From contig OZ231126.1 of NCBI GenBank assembly GCA_965153355.1, positions 28,024,001 to 28,088,000 of the forward strand: a DNA stretch of 64,000 nt, given 5' to 3'. Below the pieces are notes generated by a model. That model saw only the letters and a list, made by a program, of their open reading frames with translations, did not search any database and was not told the origin of the DNA. The DNA comes from Flaccisagitta enflata. Its lineage: Eukaryota; Chaetognatha; Sagittoidea; Aphragmophora. Shown in pieces: positions 36,501 to 56,150 of this stretch; positions within the stretch are counted from its first letter, which is position 1; each line of letters begins with the position of its first letter. Both the position numbers and the translations under genes were made by a program.

Positions 36501-38479
36501 TGCAGACAGGACATGTTGCCCCGGGTTGTCATGTTACGCAATAGCAAGAATTTGGTACGCGCTTGCGACCTGTCGTCGCATTTGGACAGAAGCATGGAAG
36601 CCAATTCTTCATAGCGGTCTGCTTCTACCAGACGGATAATGTTAGATTCTGAGTGAGTTCTTGAAGATTGAATGAGTGAACGCAAAATGCTGCTGGCGAT
36701 TAATCCATTGGCGATGGGAAAATCGCAACGGCGCCAAAAGAAACGCGCCAAGTGGTAATGTTTGTACAGGAGACTCCAAATGAACAAATGGAACTCTTTG
36801 TCCATGCGCTCAAACTGGATCTGGCTTGGTTGAATAGGATCTCCGCCATCCGATTCCTCCATCTCAGTGATCAAAAACTGGACTTCCTCGGCTATTTGCT
36901 GGACGCCCCAAATGTTTTTGATTTCCGTTTCGCAGAGCTGCCTGACGAGACGCAGCATGATGCGGTTGGAGTGGTACAATTTGAGGAAATGCTCCCTCCG
37001 CAACAGCAGCAATACATGAGGATTGTAATTCATGAGCAAATTGACAAAATCTACGCTGCCATTTTGTAGGTAAGCCAGAAGACAGTCTTGCAGAACGTCT
37101 TCCTTTAGATAATCGAATTCTCCCAAAGCGTCCGTCGCGACATCCAGACAATTCCAGGATTGACAAAGCTTGAGCAAATCTGCGTTGAACGTGTCTGAGC
37201 AAATTTTCTCCTTGCTTTTCAAGTGACACTCGAGCAACAATTGTTGAATTTCAGATTCTTGAAAGTTGTTGCTGTCACATACGACAAACTGGTTGTAATG
37301 CTCGACGCAAACGCGGAAATCGGGATGTCTCCCAGGATCAACTTTGATGCCTTTTCGTTTGGGCATTTGAGACAAAATGGCGGTGATGACATCGGGCGTG
37401 ACTTCCGTGGTGGTATTCTTCAATTTTTGAATTATGGGCTCCAGTAATGAAGCCAACCCTCCGCTATCAGACACCAAAATGCAAGGAATTCCATTTTTCA
37501 GATTTTCCGAAAGACCTCTCAGCGTTTTCTTTCCACCACCCACGAGAAGTAAGGCCTTTGGGACCTTGAAAAAGTCGAACAACTTTTGCCGAAGCTTCCA
37601 TCCACCATAGCCGTCTCCACTGACACCCAGATAGTGAGTGTTGTTCGCATCCAATACCATTTCATTCTTGCGAAAGTCCCCCTTGTGGCGTCTGAAATCG
37701 TACGCTCGCCCTTCTTCGATGCTGCGCCTGCCGAGTATGGAATCCCATTTCAAAATGCCAATGCTCGTCACGGGAACGTTGCACTCCGAATTCCGGATGA
37801 CATTGCATTCTTTTGACAGCTCAGACACTCCCCGTCCGACGATTTTGTTGAAGGAAGTTCTGTATCCTTCGGTAAAGAGCCACGTGTTTTCTGTCATGCG
37901 AAACAAGCTTTTGATCGCCATCTTGAGGCATTCAACCGAAAAATGCGAATGCTCCACATCCCCCACAACATCGATGATCAGCTTTGGCTCTTTCAGCTTC
38001 CACCAACTATCTTGCAGACATTTGACCAGCGTGTTGAATTGCTCCGTTTCGTTTTTTTGGATATCCTCTGCCGGGATGACCAAGTAGCTTTTGGGTCCAA
38101 ATTCATATTTGGGGATTTTGGTTCCTTTTTGACTGAGGAAGTCGATATCGCCGGCTTTCCATCCAGGGGGAAGGGAAAATGAAGTTGACGTCGTTTCTTC
38201 GTGATCGGGATTGATTCTCACTCTTGGACCTTTGACTTCGCAACGAATCGCGTCCGGCTCATCGCGTTCCTCGTCGGATGAGCTGGAACTGGAACTATCG
38301 CTTCCGCTTCCGCTTCCGGTGTCATTTCTCGCTGATGCATCCCCGCCGCCGACGACGACGAGTTTGGAGGTGTCGATTTCGCCTTCAGCATTGATAGTGT
38401 CGACGCCGTCGTCGATCGTCGTTGCCCGACGAACCACCACAGTCGTTCCTTCTTCGATGTCGACAAATTTTGAAGCCAT
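33530..38479 (-). CDS. TRPM-family cation channel, complete, three exons
   Basis: Coding exons on the minus strand are 38479-35665, 35044-34249 and 33929-33530 (TGA), 1336 residues, phases 1 and 2. The start at 38479 (MASKFVDIEEG) has a good context (aaacATGG). Residues about 95-390 look like the TRPM N-terminal SLOG/LSDAT region (KLIIDVVGDVEHSH; PCILVSDSGGLASLLEP). A long TRPM-homology region follows, then S1 (VFTFSVYLLVFAFLIL, ~840), S2, S3 (LDLILFVYFIVMMIIRF, ~920), S4 and S5 in exon 2, a pore segment PFWHLFGES near residue 1074, S6 (VVLLLNLMIAIFQYSI) and the TRP helix NWNIYRKAVIFEYHNR. Members are tetrameric plasma-membrane or organellar cation channels. The C-terminus is short, basic and Ser-rich; no kinase or NUDT9 domain is seen. 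Two additional hydrophobic stretches (~696-750) precede S1. The exon 1 donor (GTTCGT) is not the best consensus. The gene is intron-poor compared with its neighbours. Confidence 0.9.
34024..34195 (-). mobile_element. HINE-like element, family A (copy A9), in a TRPM intron
   Basis: Plus strand reads AACAAGGCCGGATACACGGC, CAGTTGCGGACGGGTGGGC, a (GGAC)n tract and AGAGTTGCGTGTCCGCAACT then AAAAA. It lies in the second TRPM intron in the same sense as the gene. Confidence 0.85.
35389..35584 (-). mobile_element. HINE-like element, family B (copy B8), in a TRPM intron
   Basis: Plus strand reads AACAAGGCCGGATACATGGC, CGAAGTCGCGTGCGGGTGGG, (CCGA)n, GCGGGTTGTAGAGTCGCGTG and CACGCGACTAAAAAA. It lies in the first TRPM intron. 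Confidence 0.85.
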
Positions 38480-38484
38480 GTTTC

Positions 38485-39850
38485 ACGTGATCACGAGGGA
38501 CGCTGAGGGCGTTGAGGGTTTTTTTTCTACTTACTGCGCCACGACAGGTGGTTGTTGCGGATACTGTCGGTTTTGTACATGTTGCTGTCGTTGGTATTTA
38601 TTGCCTAATTTTGATAATGCCTCTATTCAAAACATGACTGTTGTTGACTGCTCAAAGACTGTATTACTATCAGATAAAATGTCGGTTTTTTTTTTTGTTG
38701 TTTTTTATTTTTTTTTTTTAATGTCTTTGAACAATCGTGATTGATGTAAAATACTATCTTGGTCAAATTAAAAGTCCGCCATGTTTTCTTTCATTGTAGC
38801 TAATTCATTCAAAAAAACCTATAAAAATTGGTGACCATTAAAAAGCTCTGCAAAAATGCGATCTAATGCCACCAAGCAGAACTCTGTAGCTCAATTCGTT
38901 TAGATTTTATAGAAGAAAGAGTAAAATGATTCATTTTGATTTTTAAAGTAAAAATAATTGATTTCTGTTTTTGAAATTCTAGCAACTTCATTTGGATATT
39001 TTCTATACATAGAAATTATATAAAACATAAGAAAATTGGTGACCGTTGTAAAGAGCTTCAAAAGAGCTTTCATTTGCCACCAAGCAGAGCTCATTTGCTC
39101 AAATTGTTTAGATTTTATAACAAAATTAGTACAAGCCTCACCATAAAACCACAGTGGCAAAAATAGATAAAAGAGATGAGAAACCTGTCACATGCAAATC
39201 AGTGATGCTGCTATACGACACTATGAAAATCACTATACAAGCCATATCTTGTGACAAAATACACTAAAATAAACTTCTGTAATAAGAAAACAGATTTTTC
39301 TGATCAATACTCAAGATTCAAGAACTAAATTCAATTGACCAAGATAGTAGTTGCCTCAGTATTCGTTCATCGATAAAATCATCGGTTCAAATTTCAACAG
39401 AGGCGATTGCTGAGCAAGTGAGCTGAGGCTATGAGCGATAACCGACGATCTTTTTACAACACTTTCTTTCATTATATCTTTATTTTTCTCCTCTTTTTTC
39501 TTTTTGCCTTTCCCCTTTTTTTTCCCGTCGACGATGCAAATTAAGCGCAAATTCGAGTCAGTGAAAAAGTTGTTTTACTAGCTCCTGTGGGTCTCGATTC
39601 GATATAATTTACCAATAACCCACATATGACAAAAATTGAGATAGGAAGCCGAGAACAATCCGATCGGCAACCCGCAGTTAGGTTGGGAAGTTATCGGTCC
39701 GGTCGACTAATCTTGCTCGACTATTCTGATTGCAACACATATGATAGTATGATTTGTTTTAACTTTAGGCGTTAGGCTTCTCCCTATCTCCTGGCATGTG
39801 AAAAACTGAGTGTATTGATACGTCATCCTGCGCGTTTTCGTATCCGCGTA
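38485..39850. other. Upstream region of the TRPM gene
   Basis: The presumed promoter lies just above 38,479. I see no clear TATA box. Apart from the 38,815-39,130 repeat the stretch is AT-rich and blank. Confidence 0.45.
38815..39130. repeat. Two ~110-bp units of a dispersed repeat
   Basis: AAAATTGGTGACC, AAAGCTCTGC or AGAGCTTC, GCCACCAAGCAGA, GCTCAA and TTTAGATTTTATA occur at ~38,825 and ~39,033. The words also occur in 12050-12590, 48,150 and 61,508-62,453. Confidence 0.6.
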
Positions 39851-39890
39851 CCTGTTACTCTCTCTCTCTCTTTCTTTCTTTCTTTTTTTT

Positions 39891-40174
<284 letters not shown>

Positions 40175-40189
40175 GGTTGATCAGTCACG

Positions 40190-40845
40190 CCCTTTTTTGA
40201 ATAGCAGCTTCAAAGGGATCGATGGCTTATGCTTTCACACATTCCTCCTTATTTTTCGCCCCCCCCTCCACCTCTGGTCTTGAGGAGGAGATGGAGAGAA
40301 TTCCTCATACACTCTTTATTTTGAGTAAGGACAAAGTTTATAAGGACATTGAGGCTGAAATTTTGCCAAAAATTAAGGACATTTTAAGGACAAAGCCCAG
40401 CCTGAGATTTACAGAAAAAAAATTTTGATTAAAAACTTTGATTGTCTTAACGTATCTTCTTAGCCATGTTTTAAAAAAATGATAGTATTTATTTTTGCTA
40501 AATGATACAACATTCTATAAAGAACAACTACAAAGCGATTATTGTCATATCTAACTTGTGTTTTATAATATTGAAAATAAATTTTTTCAATGCATAAAAA
40601 TAATCATAAGAAAATATTAAGGACACGCTAAGGACATTTCAGCCTGAAATTTGCTAAAATCTAAGGACATCCCAGCCTCAGAAAAAATTTACTGGTCCTT
40701 ATATAAAATAAAGAGTGTATGTGTGAAAGCAAAGATAATCAACCCTTTTTGGGCCACTGCCCTGCTTTTTCCCTAAACTTTACCAACTACTTATAAGCAG
40801 GGCACGGGTACCACTGATCATCTGATACTTTTGCGATTATTATTA
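40190..40845. mobile_element. Family F-related element hosting a TA MITE
   Basis: GGATCGATGGCTTATGCTTT and GTGTGAAAGCAAAGATAATC pair across the element, and AAGCAGGGCACGGGTACCAC at 40,796 is the same terminus as at 20,603. The MITE 40310-40717 occupies the centre. Confidence 0.6.
40310..40717. mobile_element. MITE with TA target, inside a family F element
   Basis: CACTCTTTATTTTGAGTAAG and CTTATATAAAATAAAGAGTG are inverted ends flanked by TA (40308-40309, 40718-40719). The interior repeats TAAGGACA and CAGCCTGA words. Confidence 0.7.
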
Positions 40846-41157
40846 TTGGAGAAAAGTCGAATTACGTTATTCGACTTTTTTACACATAAGTTTTCTAGTT
40901 TTGGTTTAAGACAATTTTTGGACGTTGAACCGTTTTTGAGCTGAGAGTAATATACATTTTTTTATATTTACAGGTAAGAAAGAGCTTATTTTTCTTTTTC
41001 AAATGGCGACAACCAGAGGTCTCGGGGATCAATATTTTCAATTTATGATTTTTTGAATCTTTTTTTTATATTTCGCATTTTCACAAAATATGATATTTTT
41101 GCATTGATCCTAATTTTTGGTTCTATATAACTAAAGAGAAACATCAAGATGTTACGC

Positions 41158-41345
<188 letters not shown>

Positions 41346-41800
41346 AGAGAGAAACAGAGGAACAGAGATTGATTAACAGAAATGAATGTCGGTCAATCTG
41401 ACAATGTGAGATGCACACAGAAAGGAACATGCACTGAAGAAAACTCCCATTTACGACTTTTTTTCCGGTTGGATAGCTGCTTTTATTTGTATGGTCTTTC
41501 ATGTGGTCTCAACGTTATTTATGTGTTTAAAGTTTCTGATTCATTGTATTCGTTTCTGAGGCAGACTATACAAAAATCATATTTTCTCATTCACTAAACA
41601 TTTTTTCATTCATTCATTCATTTGAATAGTCACACGCACACGACTTAGTGTTAGGTCAGGTGACCTTGTTGGAAATGCGGTTCTATACAATGGTACATTG
41701 TTTTTACAAGGCCCTCGACTGTTTTCATTCTCATGTTTGCTCACCACCAGTTTTGTTTATTTGGCGCGTCTTATGGCATTGCCATGCCTGTTTCGTTTTG

Positions 41801-41900
<100 letters not shown>

Positions 41901-42214
41901 ACACCTAACTAACAGATAGGGACGGTCCGGACGGACCGACAAGAAAGAGATTGCTTGATCCAAACAGACAGATGACTGCGACAGTGAGTTAAGCTTTTTG
42001 CGTTCTACGATATTTTGGAACGTGGCGATATTAGATTCAGATGTTGTTAAATGTTGATTGAAGAACCTGATTGGATGTGGAGAGTTTAGAAAACCCATCT
42101 GCACTCTGATTGGGTAAATTCCGGCTCCGATGGCTTTTTGACGTGTGACTCAACCTTTTCCAAACTCCATGCTCCATCATATTCATTTTCAATTTTTTGT
42201 TAGATATTTACATA

Positions 42215-43131
42215 CAGTCGAACCCCGCAATTACGTCTGTCAAAGACTATAGATTTTATCAGTTATAAGCATTTTCCTAACGAAAAAATTGACAAGAAAT
42301 TTCAAAAAGGTTAAAGGACAAAGCAAAGCCTTCATTTCAATACACTTTTTTTTTTTTAAAAGCACGCACTTTTTTTGGCTGAGGCTGAGCGTGTTTAGCA
42401 AAATCTCATTTTCTAGGCTAAAATGTGCTTAAATGCGTGCTTATCATTTATTAGTAAATAATGATTCTTTTTAGTAGAGAACAAAGTACACAGAAAGGTA
42501 AAGAAAACAGTATAGCATAGAATATTGTATAGTATAGTATAAAATATAGTATGAAATACAGTAATGAATGTATTCTGTAAAAGAAAATATACAGTATTTT
42601 TCACTGATGTTGTCGCACTTTTATATAAACCATGAGATGAGAATAGTATCTTGATATAATACAAACTTTTTTTCTCGATTTTTAAGCTTATTTAGTATCA
42701 TGATATGTGATTTTTTTTTTGTGGTTCTTGTTACAGCAATAAATTCTCATTAACAATAATGTTTAAGCAATAATATTCTTAAATATTATTAGGAATCCAA
42801 TCATTTCTATCTGTATCAAAATCCTGAATGTACTGACAGTTTGATATTGTTGATATGATTTCAATTTCTTTCAAAGTTTCCATTGGTTTTTGTGATATTC
42901 CAATCAAAAATATCTAAAAATAGGCATATTTTTGTAAATTCTCTGAAAAAAAATTTCTGAATCGGAAAACTGAGCCTGGAGCGTGTTTAGCAATGTGCTT
43001 GAATTTTCCCAATATTTGAGGCTGGGCGTGCTTAAAAACGAGGTGCTTATAAAAAATAATAAGTGTAATACATGAAGTCATGATTAGGTGGATTTCCTCT
43101 ATTCTTGGACCCGTTATTGCGCGATTAACTG
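42215..43131. mobile_element. MITE with Tc1/mariner-like ends, TA target
   Basis: CAGTCGAACCCCGCAATTAC on the left and GTTATTGCGCGATTAACTG on the right are imperfect inverted ends flanked by TA (42213-42214, 43132-43133). A second pair of inverted words (AAGCACG.. and ..GGTGCTT, ~42,359 and ~43,048) suggests another element nested inside. Confidence 0.55.
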
Positions 43132-43306
43132 TACTTGATTTGCTTTTCTGCAAGAGAGGGAGAAAAAGACATAAAAGTATTGGGAACAGCGAGCAAACTC
43201 CTATGTGGAACAACACTTTCAATAACATAAAAATAAAAATCATCAATAACACAATGTGATAACACCAAAATAATAACACTCTTTGACAGCGACGTCGTAA
43301 ACCTTC

Positions 43307-44783
43307 AGTCGTGAACCGACCGGTTCTGACCTTTGATTATTATCAAATTCTCTCTGCCTCTCGCTTTTTGCATGGCTCGACTGCGATCCAATTTTCTCTT
43401 CAGTCTGGAATAAAGCTCTTTCTTTTAGCTCAATTTCTCTCTCTTTCTCTCTCAATTAATGATAATTAAGAAGCTCAGAAATTGATCAAGGAGATCTTTA
43501 GCCAGGACGGATGATCATCATCCCGATGATCATTCGCTACTTGGTGGCAGCGGTGGGATTCGAACCCACGCCTCCGAAGAGACTGGTGACTCAAACCAGA
43601 TTAAATAATGCAAAAATTTTCTCACCGTATCCAAAATCACGTATGACGGCTTGTTTTGAATCAAGTTGGCAATCGGGCTTTTCTGGACGCGTGCTCAACC
43701 ATTGCACGATGCGTTGATTGAAATCGCCATTGCTTTCTCCGTCTCGTTGTTGCGGTGTCTGTTGAGAAAAATTTTGCGTTGACCTTGAATTTTCTTCTTT
43801 TCAGCGAAGAAGGAAAGTTAGGGTAGGGTCAGATCACGAATCTGCTGAATTGGTTATCTCACCTCTGATTGGTCCGCTACGCTCCCCGGGAGGAGGAGGA
43901 CGGAGAGAATGAAGAAGAGGAGGGGGTGATATCTCATTTTCACGAATTGTCTGTTGTTCTCTTGTCTTCCACTCGAGGTGATTGTAACTTGTTTGTCAGT
44001 ATCTTGTCAGTATCTTGTCAGTACTTGTCACTTTCATTACCACAACACGCACTTTGTTGATTTGAGTGGTCGAGGTGTTGAGGAAAGGTGAAGTGTTGAT
44101 TTTTGCTTTCGGAGCGCAGAGTCCAATTTCTTGTACAGAATTTTGCGATTATGATTTTGATTTTGTCCTTTAACTTTCCGTCGGCGATTGTTATTGTTTT
44201 TCATAATGCGGAATGATTGTACTTCAATTTTCGGCGTGCCTCGAATGGAATGAATGACTGTGAATGATTAACTCACGTGTTCTTTCGATTGAATGGTATG
44301 TTGAGAATTGTGTTCTTATGTTAGGTATGTTTGAATGAATGGTGGTTTTTCATCTCCGTAACACCTGGAGATTTTCCACATATCAAAAATTTTTTGAATT
44401 TTTTTTTAGATCCGTTCTTTTCTAAATTTTTCTAAGAATTTAGTTTTTAAACGTATCGATATTAGACGGGGTCCGAGCTTTTGTTTATTAGAGATTATCT
44501 TCACCTATCCTAAATAGATTGAAGATGATCTCTAGGTAGTGAAGGCCGAGTCGTGAACCGACCGGTTCTGACCTTTGATTATTATCAAATTCTCTCTGCC
44601 TCTCGCTTTTTGCATGGCTCGACTGCGATCCAATTTTCTCTTCAGTCTGGAATAAAGCTCTTTCTTTTAGCTCAATTTCTCTCTCTTTCTCTCTCAATTA
44701 ATGATAATTAAGAAGCTCAGAAATTGATCAAGGAGATCTTTAGCCAGGACGGATGATCATCATCCCGATGATCATTCGCTACT
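43307..44783 (+). mobile_element. Young non-autonomous LTR retroelement, tRNA-Leu primer site
   Basis: Two 235-bp LTRs (43307-43541, 44549-44783) look identical by eye. They begin AGTCGTGAACC and end CGCTACT (AGT..ACT termini) and are flanked by a 4-bp repeat CTTC (43303-43306, 44784-44787). Each has GGAATAAAGC, a polyadenylation signal. A primer site follows LTR1. A purine-rich stretch (AGGTAGTGAAGG) precedes LTR2. The ~960-bp interior has no gag or pol frame, so it must be mobilised in trans. It lies ~630 bp upstream of the SLC2A13 start codon in the same orientation as read from the primer site. Confidence 0.88.
43542..43586 (-). other. Extended tRNA-Leu-complementary primer binding site
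   Basis: TGGTGGCAGCGGTGGGATTC, CGAACCCACGCCTCCG and AAGAGACTGG form the reverse complement of about 45 nt of a tRNA-Leu 3' end: CCA, acceptor, T arm, variable arm (CTCTTCGGAG) and the 3' side of the anticodon stem. A standard primer site is about 18 nt. It is only the 3' half, so it is not a tRNA gene. Confidence 0.75.
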
Positions 44784-44973
44784 CTTCTTTCCGCAATGTT
44801 CATCAGTCATGTCGAACCATCGATCCTTTATATCACAATAGCCATAATCCAATTAATCCAGCCATAATAACCCATCCATAGAATCCACGATAATCCATCC
44901 AACAATACAGGCCCATATCCGCTGCATATATAACCAAAACGACGCTATCCAATAACAATTCCATTTATTCGAT

Positions 44974-44974
<1 letters not shown>

Positions 44975-45027
<53 letters not shown>

Positions 45028-45035
45028 GACAGACA
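44975..45035 (+). repeat. (GA)n and (GACA)n microsatellite
   Basis: GAGA then GACAGACA, upstream of SLC2A13. Confidence 0.9.
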
Positions 45036-45409
45036 GAGACCCAGGAAAACGAAATCACATGAAAGATAGGAAGACGCATGAAACGCGAAAACAAGAAAAG
45101 GCATTGGAGCCCAACATATATACAGGCCCAAACAGGGTTCCAAGAAGGAAACAAGACCCCGGGGAAAGGTTCAACATATGTACAGAGGGAAGAGCAAAAG
45201 AGGGCGAAAGAAGAGGGAATTGAAGTTGCTGCTCGAGCTTTGTATGCCTGTCTGTCTGTCTGGCTGGCTGTCCGTCTGTTTGTCTATCTAATTTTCTGCG
45301 GTCTGCGTGTCTGTCTGTCTTTTGTATTTCTATTTTCATCTGGAATAGAGCCAGTATAGTTCTCATTTAGGTAGGCTAATTGACACGGCATTGGAGCAGA
45401 GGATACAAA

Positions 45410-52999
<7,590 letters not shown>

Positions 53000-53082
53000 G
53001 ACGATCGAAAATAGTTCGAGATATTTTATCAACACTCTCTTCAGAAGACCCAAAGTAGTCCCGTCGCTGCTCACGGTCTAAT

Positions 53083-53825
53083 AGCAGCCCAAAGGCAGTA
53101 AGTGGTCAGCGGTACCCGTGCCCTGCTTGAGTAGTATGTGATTTAGGTTGAGGGGGAGCAGGGCAGCGGCCCCGAAGGGGACGAAGTCCTGTAGAACACA
53201 GGGGGAATCTGTCCATCCGTCCGTCCGTCCTTCTCTCAGCCTTCCTTTTGTCAAGGAGGCCCTGTTATTCAAACTCTCTTTGAATAACATGGAGAAATGA
53301 CAAAAGGCAGTATATGGACAAGGGTACCCCTGCTCTTCTTGAGAAGTTTGTTGATTAAGTTGAGGGGGTAGCAGGCCAGGATTTGGGTCTCTGAGGCCAG
53401 AATCTGGGTCTCAGAGGCCAGGGTTTGAGTCTCTGAGGCCAGGATTTGGGTCTCTGAGGCCAGGATTTAGGGCCTTGAGGCCAGATCCTGGGTCTTGGAG
53501 GCCAGAATCTAGATCACAGAGATCAAGATCTACTAGATCTCTGAGGCTAGGATCAGGGTTTAAAGGCCAGAATCTTGGTATTAAAAACCAGGATCTATAT
53601 CTTAGTGGCCAAAATAATAGAATTTTGACTAAAATTCTGGTTTTCTAGCCAGATTTTAGCCATTTTGCTTGGATTTGGGCCATTTTGCTTAGATTTTGGG
53701 CCATTTTGCTTGAATTTGACGAAGCGCCGCGCCCCGGGGGGGGGGGGACGTACGGACGGACGGACAGATTCCCCCTGTGTTCTACAGGACTTCGTCCCCT
53801 TCGGGGCCGCTGCCCAAAAACCGTA
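53083..53825. mobile_element. Family F foldback element with minisatellite core
   Basis: Left end GGACGAAGTCCTGTAGAACA and GGGGGAATCTGTCC is inverted relative to the right end GGACAGATTCCCCCTGTG and TTCTACAGGACTTCGTCC. The core (53,390-53,710) repeats GGCCAGGATTTGGGTCTCTG. It starts ~80 bp after the SLC2A13 stop and may lie in its 3' UTR. Confidence 0.7.
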
Positions 53826-54295
53826 ATACTATCGCTTCGTGTGAGAAAGAGACTTCATATTCTCTTGGTCATTATTTCGGTCAGTCGATCCGTCGATCAG
53901 CTCTTATCTGTGTTCGTTCTAAACTCCAATAATGTAGTTGTGTCACTTTCGTATCTTTTATTTTTAGTGAAATTTACCCGTGCCTTTTCATATAATTGCA
54001 GCGCTACTATTCCTGATTGTATTGCCAAAACGTGAGGATTGTCTGTTGTGTCGTTTGGAGGGAAAGATACGAGCTGTAGTATTACATATTATTTTTAGTA
54101 TTCCTTTGAAAAAAAAATCGTTATTTCTGCGTATTCCAGTATACACTTGTAAGATGTATACCAAATCTTTTGTTTGTTTTTGTTTTATTTTTTTTTTTCG
54201 CTGTTTTTTCTGTTACGTCTGAATGAATTGCCAATGTATTTTTTTACTTAATAATCATAATTGCATTCTTGCCAATTTTCAATTTACTCCCTGAT

Positions 54296-54772
54296 TCTTA
54301 TTAAGGCATGATTCGAGATTCGCCGGGCTAACTATAAGAAATTTGTCCACACTTGAGACTTCAGTATTTCACTGATTCATAGAGAACAAGGCCAACACCT
54401 GCAAGTCGCGTGCAAGACTTACATAATGACTTAGAATGACTTAGTATACTCTTAAAAGACTTAAATTGACTTAAGGGAATAAAATTGATAAAGAAGGTAA
54501 AAGATGGACCAACAGACCAACCAACCGACGGACTAACAAAGCGGGGTGTAGAGTCGCGTGCACATGACTACTGACTAAGATTATATTTATGGGTGTTTTA
54601 GTACTTTTTTTCAGTTCATGTGCCATAGAAATAGCCATAGAAATAGCCATAGAAATAGCCATAGAAACATCCCTATGCATATGTATAACTAAATGTGTAA
54701 AATCAGTGTAACAGGGTGTGGACATATTTCTTATAGTTGGCCCGGCGAAACTCGAATCTTGCCATAAGCATA
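54296..54772. mobile_element. Foldback MITE containing a decayed family B element
   Basis: Inverted ends share GATTCGAG-TTCGCCGGGC and AACTATAAGAAATTTGTCC (left 54296-54353, right 54718-54772). A decayed minus-strand B element (54385-54572, AACAAGGCCAACACC..GTCGCGTGCACATGAC) sits between the arms. Confidence 0.65.
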
Positions 54773-54959
54773 GAAGAAGCGAATGAAAGACTACTTTCAT
54801 AGCCGGAGCCCGACAGCCTAGGGGGAGGGGGCGCAGGGCCCCTCAATGAGAGGAAAAAACTGAAAAGAGAGGAAAAAATGAAAATAGGGGAAAAAAGAAA
54901 AAGTTAAAGAACAGAAAGGAAGAAAGAAAAAAGAACAAGTCATCCAAGGATCGCACATG

Positions 54960-55445
54960 GCCAGCGTTTCAAGATAGTGAGGTGGGCGCAGGGGTGAACC
55001 ATTACGTCCGTCAGTCTGTGACTGCTTTCAGGAGGGTTGACTGATTTTAAGCCTATGAGGACTGGTTTGGGATTTGAGCCATCTGGAGGGGATTTTGATC
55101 ATTAAGCTGTTATCTGAGCCTGGACAGTGGACACAGGGATTTTTTCTAACAGGCTAGGATTTGGGCTTAATAAAGGCTATAATGGCTATAAAGGCTGGGA
55201 TTTGAGCCTCATGGCTGAGAGGGCCTAAAGGCTAAAATTTGGGACTCGAGGCTGGGATTTGGGTCATCAGGCTGAGATTTAGGCCATTAGGCTGGGATTT
55301 GGCCCAACAGGCTGGGATTTGGGCCTCAAGGTTGATGTTTAGGTCTAAATTCCTCGGGGGGGGGAATGTACGGACGGACGGATGTAATGGTTCACCACTG
55401 TGTTCTACTGGACATTTGCCCTTGAGGCCGCTGCCCAAAAATGGA
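54960..55445 (+). mobile_element. Family F-like element with a GGCTGGGATTTGGGCC minisatellite
   Basis: Degenerate ~25-bp units (GGCTGGGATTTGGGTCATCA) run from about 55,080 to 55,345, then GGACGGACGGATG and GTGTTCTACTGGACATTTGC, GGCCGCTGCCC as in other family F right ends. Confidence 0.6.
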
Positions 55446-55473
55446 TGAAAAAAGATACACAGAGAAGAAAATA

Positions 55474-55650
55474 CAGTTGAACCCCGCTCTAACGGTTTTC
55501 AGGGGACCAACAATTTTCTTCTGTTATAGATGGACTTCTGTAATTGCCTACAAAGGAAATAAAAGAAATTAAGTTGAAAGGACAACGAATTTGCATCTCC
55601 TATAGGAGGAATTCCGTTGGTGGCGGGTCCGTTAGAGCGGGGTTCAACTG
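55474..55650. mobile_element. Short MITE with TA target
   Basis: CAGTTGAACCCCGCTCTAAC and GTTAGAGCGGGGTTCAACTG are 20-bp perfect inverted ends flanked by TA (55472-55473, 55651-55652). 177 bp. The end sequence is related to that of 42215-43131. Confidence 0.88.
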
Positions 55651-55654
55651 TATT

Positions 55655-56079
55655 TGAGCCTTTTTACAACGGTTGAATTCAAAGTGTCTTGATGTAGTCA
55701 GCAGTCGCCTCGACGCCTCAGCCTGAGGGAGTTCTCACGGATATCATCTTGGGATTGATTAAGAAAGTCACAGCTCCTATTCGGGGTTATCAAGGTCACC
55801 TCAAGATGAGTGAGATCAACTTTTCTGCAAGAAGTTGAAAATTGAGTTTGCACTTCCTAAGCGGTTCTGAAGCGGGTGTGGCCTACATGAAGTTATTGGG
55901 GGTTTGAGGAGGATTGCAGTGTAGGGCAGAGGCGCTGATTGTGTAGCAGCGCGCAGCGCCGCTGCTTGGAAGAGTCTGTGGTCGTTCGGAAGGTTCCAAG
56001 AGCCAGGAAGGAAAAAAAATTGGCAAAAAGAAGGGAAAAGAACGAAAAAGAAGGAAAAAAGAGAGGAAATGAGAAAGAA

Positions 56080-56080
<1 letters not shown>
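55655..56080. other. Unannotated intergenic stretch
   Basis: No coding or repeat signal. The same applies to 56,160-56,575, 57,140-57,670 and 57,750-58,110. Confidence 0.5.

Positions 56081-56088
<8 letters not shown>

Positions 56089-56148
<60 letters not shown>
56089..56148 (+). repeat. (GA)n microsatellite
   Basis: About 30 GA units following an A/G-rich stretch. Confidence 0.95.

Positions 56149-56150
<2 letters not shown>

Noticed and set aside
36864-37229. Frames overlapping the TRPM exon on either strand
   Set aside because: Shadows in other frames of a long conserved coding exon.
43542-43586. tRNA-Leu gene
   Set aside because: No 5' half (D arm, anticodon) follows; position right after an LTR shows it is a primer binding site.
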